Of a DNA stretch of 64,000 bases, positions 35,586 through 45,823 are shown in pieces (positions within the stretch are counted from its first letter, which is position 1; each line of letters begins with the position of its first letter). The position numbers were made by a program, and so were the translations under genes. The notes below the pieces were generated by a model, which was given only the letters and a program-made list of their open reading frames with translations, was not told the DNA's origin and searched no databases. Where the stretch lies: positions 2,648,501 through 2,712,500 of the forward strand of contig NZ_CP028960.1 of the NCBI RefSeq assembly GCF_003071365.1. Reading direction: 5' to 3'. The DNA comes from Methyloceanibacter sp. wino2. Lineage in GTDB: Bacteria > Pseudomonadota > Alphaproteobacteria > Rhizobiales > Methyloligellaceae.

Positions 35586-37604
35586 ATGGCTTTGCTAAGC
35601 CGCCGGATTGCTAGAACACTGCGATCAGCGCCCGTGCCCCTGGCCGTGGCGCTGATCGCGCTTTCCTTCCTCTTCGCTTCAGGCACCTCCGCGCAAGCGG
35701 GCGAGCCTGAGGACTTTTCCGGGATCAGCCGCGAAATTCCTGCGCTCGCCGACCGTGCCAAGATGGATGAGGCCGAGGCGCTGGCTGAGCGCTATGTGGT
35801 GGACGCGGGCGCTGAGACCGGCAAGGACAGTCCCGAATACGCCACGGCGCTCACCTGGCTCGGCTGGGTCTATAAACAGCAACAGCGCTACGCCGACGCC
35901 GAGCCCCTGCTCAAGCAGGCGCTTGCGATCCGCGAGAAAGCCTATGGGCCTAACCATCCCCTCGTCGCGACCAGCCTGAACAATCTCGTAGGGCTCTACG
36001 AGCAGCAGGACCGTTTCGCGGACGCCGAGCCGCTCCTGCTGCGGGTGGAGGCCATCCGCGCCAAGGCGGTCGGGCGCGGCATGCTTGAGGCGCTGCCGCT
36101 CGAAATTCAGGAGCTTCAAGCGAAGGGCAAGGATGCGGAAGCTGCCCGTCTGGCCGACCATTACGTCGCGCTGGCCAAGGAGCGCTACGGCGCCGATCAG
36201 CCGGGCGTGGTGCCGGCGCTGGTCGAAGCTGCGTTCGTGTTCCAGCAGCAGGGCAAGCTCGGCAAGGCGGAGGCCCTGCTGAAAAAGGCTCTCGCGATCC
36301 GCGTCGCCGCGTTCGGCCCGCGCAGCGTCGAGGTGGCCGACAGCGCCGAGCAGCTTGCCTACCTCTATCAGAGCGCCAAGCGCTACAAGGATGCCGTGCG
36401 TGCCATGAAGCGCGCGCTGTCCATCCGGCAAGCCGCGTACGGCGCCCGCAACGAAAAGTCCATCGCGACCATGGAGGCGCTGGCCGGTGTCTACATGGCC
36501 GCGGGCCGCACCAAGGAGGGGGAGAAGACGTTCGCCGCCGCGCGCAAGCTCGAAGGCAAGAAGAAGCGGCGCTACGCCTATATGCGCCAGGAGACCTCCT
36601 ACGCGGTGGTGAAGGTCTTCTATGCCACCGACCGCAAGAACACCGGCAAAACCGATCCGGCCTCCGTCTATGGCGGCGACAGGGGCCCGCTGACATTCGG
36701 CGTCGCGGCGGTCAGCATTCCGCGCAGTCATCAGGTCGGCGTGGTCGAAACGCCGTCGATCTGGCGGCTGGAATGGTGCAACGATCCGGACCAGTTCGTG
36801 GTGCTGCTTTCGGTGGACGAGGTCGACAAGACCAAATTCTTCGAAGACGTCGCGGCCCGCGTGAAGAGTTCGGACCGAAAGTCAGCCTTCGTCTTCGTGC
36901 ACGGCTATAACGTGGCCTTTGTCGATGCCGCGCGGCGGACAGCGCAGATCACCTACGACCTCGGCTTCGGCGGGGCGCCGGTGCTCTACAGCTGGCCGTC
37001 ACAAGCGAGCTACGCCTCGTACAAGGTGGACGAGACCAACGCCGAGTGGGCGCGGCTCGACTTCAAGAACTTCCTGAAGGACTTCGTCGCGCAGTCCGGA
37101 GCGGAGCACATCTATCTCATCGCCCACAGCATGGGGACGCGCGTCCTGACCGGCGCGTTGAAGGAACTCGTGCTGGAAGACCCGAGCATCCGCGAGAAGT
37201 TCGACGAGATCATTCTTGCGGCGCCCGACATCGACGCCGACACGTTCAAGCGCGATATCGCGCCGAAGATCCTGGCAGGCGAGGGCGGGACGACGCTCTA
37301 TGCCTCCTCGGGCGACTACGCGCTGCTGGCGTCGAAGACCTTTGCCGGCTACCCGCGCGCGGGCGATACGGCCGACGGCGTGATCATCGCGCCGGGCGTC
37401 GACACGATCGATGCGAGCGCCATCCGCACCGACTTCGTCGGCCACGGCTATTACGGGGACTCCGACACGGTGCTCGGCGATCTGCGTGATCTCATTCTCG
37501 AAGGCAAACGCCCGGACAAGCGTTCGCGTCTCGCGCCGGTGAAAACCGATGGCGGGCGCTACTGGACCTTCACGGAAAAGCCAAAGCCGGCCGCCACGCC
37601 ATAG
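35586..37604 (+). CDS. TPR protein with C-terminal alpha/beta hydrolase (DUF900)
   Basis: The 672-aa precursor has a signal peptide (VALIALSFLFASGTSAQAG). Residues 70-330 are tetratricopeptide repeats of the kinesin light-chain type (ADAEPLLKQALAIREKAYGP repeated). Residues 345-640 are a DUF900 hydrolase: FVFVHGYNVAF, nucleophile Ser in LIAHSMGTRVLTG, acid in LAAPDIDADTF, and GHGYYGD at the end. It may be a periplasmic esterase with a protein-binding scaffold. Gene follows the aminotransferase by 42 bases. Confidence 0.82.
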   Translation: MALLSRRIARTLRSAPVPLAVALIALSFLFASGTSAQAGEPEDFSGISREIPALADRAKMDEAEALAERYVVDAGAETGKDSPEYATALTWLGWVYKQQQRYADAEPLLKQALAIREKAYGPNHPLVATSLNNLVGLYEQQDRFADAEPLLLRVEAIRAKAVGRGMLEALPLEIQELQAKGKDAEAARLADHYVALAKERYGADQPGVVPALVEAAFVFQQQGKLGKAEALLKKALAIRVAAFGPRSVEVADSAEQLAYLYQSAKRYKDAVRAMKRALSIRQAAYGARNEKSIATMEALAGVYMAAGRTKEGEKTFAAARKLEGKKKRRYAYMRQETSYAVVKVFYATDRKNTGKTDPASVYGGDRGPLTFGVAAVSIPRSHQVGVVETPSIWRLEWCNDPDQFVVLLSVDEVDKTKFFEDVAARVKSSDRKSAFVFVHGYNVAFVDAARRTAQITYDLGFGGAPVLYSWPSQASYASYKVDETNAEWARLDFKNFLKDFVAQSGAEHIYLIAHSMGTRVLTGALKELVLEDPSIREKFDEIILAAPDIDADTFKRDIAPKILAGEGGTTLYASSGDYALLASKTFAGYPRAGDTADGVIIAPGVDTIDASAIRTDFVGHGYYGDSDTVLGDLRDLILEGKRPDKRSRLAPVKTDGGRYWTFTEKPKPAATP

Positions 37605-37637
37605 GTGGCCACGCCCGGTCCGCGTCAGAGACAGGTG

Positions 37638-38240
37638 TCAGTTCGTGCGCGGGTTTTGCTCGCGCCATTCGCCGGGGCGCTGGAAGGTGCCGGCCCAGAT
37701 GCCCTTGCCGGCCGCGCGGGCCTCGCTTTCCGCACCGGCATAGGCGAAGCCCGTTTGCCGGCCGAGATCGATGGCAAGTCCTTCGCGCACCATGGCCTCG
37801 CCCACATCCGGTACACCCTTGGCGCTGCATTGGGCGATGTTGCGGCCGTATTTGTCCGTGGACTTCTCGATGCAGGAGACCTCGCCGCCCTTGATGAGCT
37901 TGGCGAGTTCGGTCTTCGCGGCGCGGCCGCACGCCCATTCCTTGCCCTTGGCATCGGTGCAGGTCTGGTGGAGCTCCGGCGCGTCGATGGCGAAGATCCG
38001 ATACTCCTCACCATTGCTGGCGCGCAACGAGTCCCCGTCGACGGCGACGAGCTTCGCGCCCGGACCGATCATCTCGGACTCCATCCCGCAATAGCGGTTG
38101 AGCAGCAAGACCAGCCCCAGCACGAGCAGCAGGGCGATTGCGCGCCCCAGCTGATTGATGAGCGTCCGCCGCGTCATCTGCGTCGGCCGACGGCGGGTCG
38201 ACGAACTACTCCGGGTCTTGGAAGTCGTCTTCCGGGCCAT
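37638..38240 (-). CDS. Membrane-anchored thermonuclease-like (SNase) protein
   Basis: The 200-aa protein has a basic N-terminus, one membrane helix (about 34-47, AIALLLVLGLVLLLN) and a staphylococcal nuclease domain. LVAVDGDSLRASNGEEYRI, FAIDAPELHQ, and DKYGRNIAQC carry calcium- and catalysis-related Asp, Glu and Arg. It would act outside the membrane on DNA or RNA. Its ATG overlaps the stop of the upstream transglycosylase gene as TGATG, so the two are translated together. Confidence 0.83.
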   Translation of the reverse strand: MARKTTSKTRSSSSTRRRPTQMTRRTLINQLGRAIALLLVLGLVLLLNRYCGMESEMIGPGAKLVAVDGDSLRASNGEEYRIFAIDAPELHQTCTDAKGKEWACGRAAKTELAKLIKGGEVSCIEKSTDKYGRNIAQCSAKGVPDVGEAMVREGLAIDLGRQTGFAYAGAESEARAAGKGIWAGTFQRPGEWREQNPRTN

Positions 38241-39046
38241 CAGCCGCCGTCGATCTGGGCGCCGACGATCGCGATCGTCTGTTGGTAGACGCCAGCGGCA
38301 TTCCAGCCCTGGATCGCCCGATAGTTCGGCTGACCGGGCTGATAGCCGGCGCCGGGCCGCCAGCCGTGACCGCGCAGGAAGTTGGCGGTGGAGGCCAGCG
38401 CGTCGGCCTTGTTGTTGAGATCGACGCGGCCGTCACCACTGCCGTCGACCCCATAGAGTAGGACGTTGCGCGGCAGAAACTGCGTGTGGCCCACTTCGCC
38501 ATGCATGGCGCCGACCTGGCTCGGGCTCAAGGCGCCCCGGTCGACGAGCTGCAGGGCGGCGTAAAGATGCGGGCGGAAGAAATCGGGACGCCGGCAGTCA
38601 TAGGCGAGGGTGGCGACCGCCGAGATCGTGTTCTGGCGGCCCATGTAGCGTCCAAAGCCCGTCTCCATGCCCCAGATCGCGATCAACGGTCCGGGCGGTA
38701 CGCCGTACCGGCGCTCGATTGCATTGAAGAGGGCCGCGTTCGAGGCCTTGTAGCGCTTGCCTTGCGAAGCGATGGCGGAGGCGCCGCGCTTCTTCATGAA
38801 CTGGTCCAGGGACAGCTTGAAGCTGTGCTGGCCGCGATCGGCCTTGATGGTGCCGTAGGCGTAACGGGTGCCCATGAGCGCATTGATGCCGCGCTGGCCA
38901 ATGCCGTTGGCCTTGGCTTCCTGTGCGAAGGATCGTTTCCACGCTTCGAAACCGTTGGCGTTGTTGCCGCAGCGCGCGGCGAGCGCCGGGGCGGTGGCCA
39001 GAATAAGAAGGGCGCTCGCGAGCGCGATCAGTCGGGTGTACGCCAT
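38240..39046 (-). CDS. Lytic murein transglycosylase, short MltB-like
   Basis: The 268-aa exported protein starts MAYTRLIALASALLILATAP with a signal peptide to ALAAR. IWGMETGFGRYMG contains the catalytic Glu, and LAYDCRRPDFF, GEVGHTQFLPRNVLLY follow, as in the MltB group. It lacks the C-terminal peptidoglycan-binding domain seen in the protein at 15260. GGAAGG precedes the ATG. It is coupled to the nuclease gene by TGATG. Confidence 0.86.
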   Translation of the reverse strand: MAYTRLIALASALLILATAPALAARCGNNANGFEAWKRSFAQEAKANGIGQRGINALMGTRYAYGTIKADRGQHSFKLSLDQFMKKRGASAIASQGKRYKASNAALFNAIERRYGVPPGPLIAIWGMETGFGRYMGRQNTISAVATLAYDCRRPDFFRPHLYAALQLVDRGALSPSQVGAMHGEVGHTQFLPRNVLLYGVDGSGDGRVDLNNKADALASTANFLRGHGWRPGAGYQPGQPNYRAIQGWNAAGVYQQTIAIVGAQIDGG

Positions 39047-39356
39047 CAGGGCCTTCCATCGTTCAGGAGGCACCGGGCGAGAGCCGTCCCGAGCCACCGT
39101 CCTTGAGTGTCCTCCGCCTGAGCGTTCTCGATTCGCCCAAGCCTATCAAGCAAAGCTCCGTTCCCCGCGGCAGCCGTTGTAGCGTGCGGATTCGCCGCTT
39201 GGCAATCGGCGCCTGATGTCTCCAGCGCGTTATTTTGCGCGCACGACAGCGCGTGCATGGCCGATGCGCCATGCACGTAGGAGACCCTTGGATTGGGGGT
39301 GACCATCCGCGCCGTGGCATGGCGCACGAGGGGGCCATGTGCGCGTTCGGTGTCGC
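39047..39356. other. Intergenic region, with a palindrome
   Basis: No gene was seen in this stretch. It holds a perfect 9-base inverted repeat CGTGCATGG/CCATGCACG (39252-39260 and 39269-39277, 8-base spacer), 80 bases after the phasin stop on the minus strand. It has no T-run, so it may be a 3' stabiliser of the phasin message or an operator for the transglycosylase operon. Confidence 0.45.
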
Positions 39357-39740
39357 TTAGCGCTTCGGGCGTCCCGTCTGCATGTTCTGCAGGGCGTCCG
39401 CCATCAGCCACGACAATTGCTGCGCCTGGATGCCGAAGGTCTGCATCTGCGTTTGCACGTAGCGGCTCTGCAGCGTCATGACCTCCTGCAGATCGTGGGC
39501 CTTGGCCATGTCGCTCGCCAGCGCAAACGAGCGCTCGGCGTTTTCCTTGGCGAAGCCAATCGCGCGATCCTGAATCGTCTTGAAGTTCTTCGCCTCTGGC
39601 ACGCCGGACGCGGACCAAGCGTTCATCGCTTGGCTCATGAACTCCATGAACTGGCCATAAGCCACGCGCGCTTGCTCCACGTTCTTCTCAGCCAAGTCAC
39701 GCATGTCTGTCGGAAATTCGAACATTTGTTTCTTATTCAT
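39357..39740 (-). CDS. Phasin family protein
   Basis: The 127-aa protein is a helical phasin: MRDLAEKNVEQARVAYGQFM and QDRAIGFAKENAERSFALA match the phasin_2 pattern of amphipathic helices. Phasins coat polyhydroxyalkanoate granules. AAAGGGAA precedes the ATG at 39740. No polyhydroxyalkanoate synthase is in the window, so the granule role follows from family knowledge only. Confidence 0.8.
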   Translation of the reverse strand: MNKKQMFEFPTDMRDLAEKNVEQARVAYGQFMEFMSQAMNAWSASGVPEAKNFKTIQDRAIGFAKENAERSFALASDMAKAHDLQEVMTLQSRYVQTQMQTFGIQAQQLSWLMADALQNMQTGRPKR

Positions 39741-39958
39741 GGGTTCCCTTTCAGCCCGGCTCTCTTCTTCAAAGGGCCCTGAGCCCAACGCGATACAGGA
39801 CATAGATTACAGCATATTCGGCCACGAAAGCTATGTCAGGGGCCTTAAGGAACGCTTGCCGGGCGGCCCCTCCAAAGGCCCGTAAACCGCGCTTTTGGGG
39901 CCCTCCGGGCCGGTTCTCGCTTGGTATGGTGAACTGATCGTGGCAGTTAGCTGAAGTA

Positions 39959-41716
39959 ATGGCGGGGATTCACGACAGCTTGACGGCGGGTGCGGCGCCC
40001 AAGGCGGATGCCGCTTCCTCCCAGAGGGAGCCTGCACCCAGAGAGCTAACGCCAAGGGCGCTGGCCACAGGCCTGATCCTCGGCGCGCTCCTGGCTCCCT
40101 GCAATGTCTATTCAGGGCTGAAGATCGGCTGGTCGTTCAACATGTCGATCACGGCCTTGCTGCTGGCCTTCGCGTTTTGGGCGCCCGTGACGCGGCTTCT
40201 CCGGCGGCCGTCCTGGGGCATGCTCGAAAGCAACATCAACCAGACCACCGCCTCGGCCGCCGCGGCCATCACGTCGAGCGGCCTTGTCGCGCCGATCCCG
40301 GCACTGGCGGCGATGACGGGCGAGAACCTGCCCTGGCTACCTTTGATCGTCTGGGTGTTCTCGGTGAGCTTCCTCGGCGTGTGGATCGGCTGGTTTCTGC
40401 GACCGCGCATGATCGAGCAGTCCGATCTCGTGTTTCCCGCCGGCATGGCGGCGGCGCAGACCATGCGCGATATGTTCGCCCATGCGGACGAGGCGATGTC
40501 GCGGGTCAAGGTCCTGATGTCGTCTCTGGTGGGCGCGATCCTGTTCAACGTGCTCGATAAGCTGGTCTGGCAAATCCCGAGGATGGGTCCCACCCTGACC
40601 GCTTCGAAGCTGACCTTCGTATTCGACCCGTCGCTGCTGCTGCTGGGCTTCGGCGGCATCATCGGCTTGCGGGCGGGACTCGGCTTGCTGATCGGCGCGC
40701 TGCTCGCGTGGGGGCTGATCGGGCCCGTGTTGATCGATCACGGCATCGTTCAGGTCTCGGAAAGCCAGGTAAGCTGGTTCGAGCCGCTGGTCGGCTGGCT
40801 ACTCTGGCCGGGTGTCGCCGTGATGGTCGCGGCCAGTCTCACAAGTTTCGCCGCTTCGCTGTTCGCGTTCTCGAAGCACCATCCGCACGGTCAGGCGCGC
40901 GCACGCGCATCCGGGAACGGCTGGTTTCAGGTCGCCGGGTTTGCCGTCGCGGCCGCGCTCGCCATCGTGCTCCAGGTGATCCTGTTCGAGGTGCATTGGA
41001 CCATGGCGCTTGCGTCCATCCCCGTGGCCTTCGTGTTGGCCACGGTGGCGGCGCGCGTGGTGGGGGAGACGTCGGTCGCGCCGATCGGGGCGATCGGCAA
41101 GGTCTCGCAGCTGACCTTTGGGGCTATGGCGCCGGGCCAGCCCGTCACCAATCTCATGACCGCCAATGTGGCGGGCGGGTCGGCGGGGCAGTCGGCCGAC
41201 CTTCTCAACGATTTTCGCGCGGGTCACGAGGTCGGCGCGCATCCGGCGCGCCAGGTCGTGGCCCAGTGCGCGGGCGTTGTGGTCGGCAGCATCGTCAGTA
41301 GCCTCGTCTACCTCATGCTGATCCCGGACCCGACCACGCAACTGTTCACGCCGGAATGGCCCGCGCCCGCCGTCGCCGTTTGGAAGGCCGTGGCGGAGGC
41401 CCTCAGCGACGGACTTGGCGGGATCGCCCCGTCCGCGCTTTGGGCCATGGCCGTCGGCGGGGTGCTCGGCGTGGTGCTGGCGCTGCTCGAGCGCCGGCTG
41501 GATCCCAAACGTCTGATCTTCGTGCCGAGCGGGGCGGCGCTGGGCCTCGCCTTCGTGATCCCGGCGAGCACATCGCTGATGCTGTTCGCGGGCGCAGGGC
41601 TGGCCGCCCTCGCGCATAAATTCGCACCCCACTGGGCCGCGCGTTTCCTCTTGAGCGTGGCCGCAGGATTGGTGGCGGGCGAGAGCCTGTTCGGCGTCGC
41701 TTCGGTGTGGTTCTGA
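39959..41716 (+). CDS. OPT family oligopeptide transporter
   Basis: The 585-aa protein has about 14 hydrophobic helices. ALATGLILGALLAPCNVYSGLKIGW at the start, VFPAGMAAAQTM and the repeated Gly-rich helices match the OPT superfamily (oligopeptide or metal-chelate uptake). Only a weak ribosome site (TGAAGTA) is seen before ATG 39959. It is divergent from the phasin gene and convergent with trxB, with 16 bases between stops. Confidence 0.83.
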   Translation: MAGIHDSLTAGAAPKADAASSQREPAPRELTPRALATGLILGALLAPCNVYSGLKIGWSFNMSITALLLAFAFWAPVTRLLRRPSWGMLESNINQTTASAAAAITSSGLVAPIPALAAMTGENLPWLPLIVWVFSVSFLGVWIGWFLRPRMIEQSDLVFPAGMAAAQTMRDMFAHADEAMSRVKVLMSSLVGAILFNVLDKLVWQIPRMGPTLTASKLTFVFDPSLLLLGFGGIIGLRAGLGLLIGALLAWGLIGPVLIDHGIVQVSESQVSWFEPLVGWLLWPGVAVMVAASLTSFAASLFAFSKHHPHGQARARASGNGWFQVAGFAVAAALAIVLQVILFEVHWTMALASIPVAFVLATVAARVVGETSVAPIGAIGKVSQLTFGAMAPGQPVTNLMTANVAGGSAGQSADLLNDFRAGHEVGAHPARQVVAQCAGVVVGSIVSSLVYLMLIPDPTTQLFTPEWPAPAVAVWKAVAEALSDGLGGIAPSALWAMAVGGVLGVVLALLERRLDPKRLIFVPSGAALGLAFVIPASTSLMLFAGAGLAALAHKFAPHWAARFLLSVAAGLVAGESLFGVASVWF

Positions 41717-41732
41717 GAACGCTTGAGAGCCG

Positions 41733-42797
<1,065 letters not shown>

Positions 42798-43763
42798 TTA
42801 TCCTCTGGAATCAAGACCGAGCACCGCGCGGATCGGGGCGGCGACGGCCTCGGTGTCGTTGACCGGTGCATAGTCGAACGGGTCGACGTGGCCTTCGAAG
42901 GGGCGGGTGGCGCCGCGTTCGCGCATCAACACATGGAATCGGGACAGCCGCGCGGAGCGTCCGGACATAGGCTGAATGTAGACGGGCTTGCCCGTACCCG
43001 TGGCCTCCGTGACCATGTTGACCGAGTCCTCGGTGACGACGATCGCATCCGCCAGCGACAGAAATGCGAGATAGGGATTCTCGCCGGTCCCGTCCCAGAC
43101 CACGTGCGGCACGTCCTTGACCGCGTCGGCGACGGCACGCAGTGTGTCGGGGCGCGTGCGGCGCGAGGGCGTGATCAGAAGGCATCCGCCGGTTTCCCGG
43201 GCGGCCGCTGCCAAAACCTCCCCAAATCGTGCGCCTGCCTCGGGCGGGAAGCTGAAGGCGCGGCTCTCGCCGCCCAGAAGCACGGTGATGCGGGGGTGGG
43301 GCAGGTCGGCGATGCGCGGTGCGTAGCCCGCGCCGGCCTCGGCCAGCTTGTCCGCGGTCACCCTGTGGACGGCCCCAAAGGTGGTGATCACGTTGGGCCC
43401 CTCGAAATCGTCATGCACGGGCGCGGCGACGAGGTCGAAGAAGTGTGCCGGGACCTTGGGGTTCTGGATGTGGACGCCGTAGGCGCCGCCGAGCTGCTTG
43501 ATGGCGAGGGCCAGCGGCACGCTGCGCCGCCCGATCGAAATGACCAGACGCGGCCAGGGCGGGGCAAGCGGGCTGTTCGACTGCGAGGCTGAAATCCGGC
43601 CCTTCGCGGGCACAAGGTGCTGGAAACGGGTCGGAATCAGCTGCATCGGCCCGGTGGGCTTCACGCGCTTCAGGACATAGGGCAGGCCTACCGCTTCAGC
43701 GACGGCAATGCCTTGTGCCTCCATGCCCACCGCGCCGTCCGTGACGATCCAGGTTTCCGGCAT
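42798..43763 (-). CDS. ELM1/GtrOC1-like protein (mitochondrial fission ELM1 family)
   Basis: The 321-aa protein has WIVTDGAVGMEAQGIAVAEA at the start, ITVLLGGESRAF in the middle and ENPYLAFLSLADAIVVTEDSVNM with TGKPVYIQPM near the end. This is the ELM1 family with a GT-B fold-like second half, found widely in alphaproteobacteria and plant mitochondria. The bacterial function is unknown. Start 43763 is chosen after comparing with the extended frame. It is divergent from an Lrp-type regulator gene. Confidence 0.8.
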   Translation of the reverse strand: MPETWIVTDGAVGMEAQGIAVAEAVGLPYVLKRVKPTGPMQLIPTRFQHLVPAKGRISASQSNSPLAPPWPRLVISIGRRSVPLALAIKQLGGAYGVHIQNPKVPAHFFDLVAAPVHDDFEGPNVITTFGAVHRVTADKLAEAGAGYAPRIADLPHPRITVLLGGESRAFSFPPEAGARFGEVLAAAARETGGCLLITPSRRTRPDTLRAVADAVKDVPHVVWDGTGENPYLAFLSLADAIVVTEDSVNMVTEATGTGKPVYIQPMSGRSARLSRFHVLMRERGATRPFEGHVDPFDYAPVNDTEAVAAPIRAVLGLDSRG

Positions 43764-43791
43764 GGGTTTCCTTAAATCCTGCTCACGAGAA

Positions 43792-43855
43792 TTTCCAGAA
43801 TGGAAAATGCTCAAATTCTTTTCGATTCCATTGTGTGGGAGGCATAAAAGTATGC
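43792..43855. promoter_or_regulatory. Two palindromes in the divergent ELM1/lrp promoter region
   Basis: TTTCCA-GAA-TGGAAA (43792-43806) and GCATA-AAAG-TATGC (43842-43855) are both perfect, AT-rich, 14-15 bases long and 36 bases apart. Lrp/AsnC proteins bind dyads of this size, often in pairs, and an lrp-type gene starts at 43941. Autoregulation is the inferred role. Confidence 0.5.
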
Positions 43856-43940
43856 AAAACTTCCCAACTGAACGTCAGTGACCTGCCATCGCGCCTTCTA
43901 CCGCGATGGGCCCGCGATCGTCTAGGGAGCATGGGGCCCG

Positions 43941-44450
43941 ATGCGTGCCGCCCGCCTCGATTCCACGGATTGGCTGATTTTGCGTGAATTGCAGGCTGAC
44001 GGCCGCATCACGAACATCGAACTGGCGCGCAAAGTGGGTATTTCCGCGCCGCCCTGCCTGCGCCGTGTCCGGGCGCTGGAAGAGGCGGGCATCATCAAGG
44101 GCTTTACGGTCCTGCTCAACGATCGGGCGCTCGGCTTCGACGTGTCCGCCTTCGCCATGATCAAGCTTCACAGCCAGGCCGAGGCGGATCTGATCGCCTT
44201 CGAGAAGTGGGTCGCCGCCAGCCCCGTGGTTCGCGACTGTCACATGCTTTCGGGCGAGATCGACTTCCTGCTGCGCTGCGTGGCGCCGGACCTGACGATG
44301 TTTCAGGACTTCATCATTCACGATCTTACGGCGGCGCCCAATGTGGAGAGCGTCAAGACCTCGCTCGTGATCCGGACGTCCAAGCAGGCGCCTGGTGTTC
44401 CCACCGAATTGATGTCCCAAGCGGCAGAGCCCGAACGGCACGCCGATTAG
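43941..44450 (+). CDS. Lrp/AsnC family transcriptional regulator
   Basis: The 169-aa protein has an N-terminal winged helix-turn-helix (LDSTDWLILRELQADGRITN, LARKVGISAPPCLRRVRALE) and a C-terminal RAM effector domain (VRDCHMLSGEIDFLLRCVAP). Such regulators sense amino acids. The target genes are not known; it probably controls itself through the palindromes upstream. Its 3' end overlaps the convergent Tat protein gene by 4 bases. Confidence 0.9.
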   Translation: MRAARLDSTDWLILRELQADGRITNIELARKVGISAPPCLRRVRALEEAGIIKGFTVLLNDRALGFDVSAFAMIKLHSQAEADLIAFEKWVAASPVVRDCHMLSGEIDFLLRCVAPDLTMFQDFIIHDLTAAPNVESVKTSLVIRTSKQAPGVPTELMSQAAEPERHAD

Positions 44451-45823
44451 CGCACGACATTCGAGTACACGGCGAGGTTCGGGTAGGATTCCGCGCTTTC
44501 CAAAGCGAGGTCCGGGCCGACCGGCGTCGGGCCTTTCATGGCGCGGATGGCGCCGTCCTGGGCGCCGTCGATGAGGTTATCGGTGATGAGCGCGGCCCCT
44601 GCGCCGGCGCTTGCCGCGACGCCGATCCCGATATGGCTCTTGCGCACCACGTTGGCGGTCACGGTCACGTCGCGCATGTACTCGCCCCAGCCCACGATGA
44701 TGCCGTAGGCCGGCGCACCCTCAACGACATTCGCGGTGACCGTCGTATCGGCCTCGACGGCAATGCCGCTGCCTCGGGCTTCGCCCGTCTTCCGGAAGAA
44801 CAGATTACGGACGATATTGCCCTGGACCACGGCGAGGCGGCCGCCCTCGTTGAAATTGGTCACCGAGATGCCGGTGGCGGCCGTGTCCACGATGTTGTTG
44901 GCGATCAGCGCTCCTTCGAACCCGAACTCGGCGTAGAGCGCGACTTCCCCGAGCCGTGAGCAGGAATTGGCCACCATCTGGCAGTTCGAACCGGCATTGC
45001 TGCGGATGGCCGAATAGGCACAGTCGGAAATACGGTTCTGCGTCACGAGTACGGAGCCTGCCCGGAACACGTTGACGCCATTGCCGTTCTGGCCGCTGCC
45101 CCCGCTCTTGGCGGCGATACGTTCGATGCGGTTGTCGGTGACGAGCGTGCCGTCGTCGCCCTTCTCCGAGCGCCAGACGAGGATGCCGTTGTCGCCGCAA
45201 TCGTGGATGTGATTGCTGCTGATCTCGAGGCCGGCCGCGTCTTCGCTGAAGAGGGCTGCGCTCGTGATGTTGCCGAACGTGCAGTTCGAAACGCGGCCCG
45301 AGGTTTTGCGCAAGGTCACGCCGCCGCCACCGCTATTGAGGAAGCGGCATGCGGAGACATCGAGCCCGGTCGCGCCGGTCGCCGTCATCAGCGCGCCGTC
45401 GTCGCCGAGCGGTGCGCCGCCGCCGTCAAGCACCAGGCCCGACAGGCGCACATTGTCGGCGTCTTCCATGACAAGGATCGGTACGCCGTCCGATTTCAAA
45501 ATCGTCCGTCCCGGAACGCCATGCACATGGGTCCCGGCTGGAAGCGTCAGCGTGCCGGTCTTGTAGGTGCCTGCGGGCAGGAACAGTGGTTCGCCGTTCG
45601 CGGCCGCATCGTTGACAGCCTGTTGCAGCGTTGCGGTTTGCGAGACCGCGCCGCCCGCCGGGACGATGCCGCGGCTGCTGGAGCCATCGTATGCCAGCGC
45701 CGCGTGCGGGCCCACCATGCCGAGGCCGGCGCCGACACCCGTCCCGAGGCCTGCCAGCAGCGCGTCCCGCCGTCCGATCTGGAGGTCGCCGCCGGGGCCG
45801 GCGGGTTTCCGAGCGTTGGTCAT
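44447..45823 (-). CDS. Tat-exported parallel beta-helix repeat protein (TIGR03808-type)
   Basis: The 458-aa protein has a twin-arginine signal IGRRDALLAGLGTGVGAGLG and then right-handed beta-helix repeats with short N/D/G-rich turns (NRIERIAAKSGG, SRLGEVALYAEFGFEGALIA, NIVDTAATGISVT). It matches the TIGR03808 Tat-translocated repetitive protein family. It is probably periplasmic or surface bound, perhaps polysaccharide-active. Start 45823 overlaps the pyroglutamyl peptidase stop (ATGA), so the two are coupled. Confidence 0.83.
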   Translation of the reverse strand: MTNARKPAGPGGDLQIGRRDALLAGLGTGVGAGLGMVGPHAALAYDGSSSRGIVPAGGAVSQTATLQQAVNDAAANGEPLFLPAGTYKTGTLTLPAGTHVHGVPGRTILKSDGVPILVMEDADNVRLSGLVLDGGGAPLGDDGALMTATGATGLDVSACRFLNSGGGGVTLRKTSGRVSNCTFGNITSAALFSEDAAGLEISSNHIHDCGDNGILVWRSEKGDDGTLVTDNRIERIAAKSGGSGQNGNGVNVFRAGSVLVTQNRISDCAYSAIRSNAGSNCQMVANSCSRLGEVALYAEFGFEGALIANNIVDTAATGISVTNFNEGGRLAVVQGNIVRNLFFRKTGEARGSGIAVEADTTVTANVVEGAPAYGIIVGWGEYMRDVTVTANVVRKSHIGIGVAASAGAGAALITDNLIDGAQDGAIRAMKGPTPVGPDLALESAESYPNLAVYSNVVR

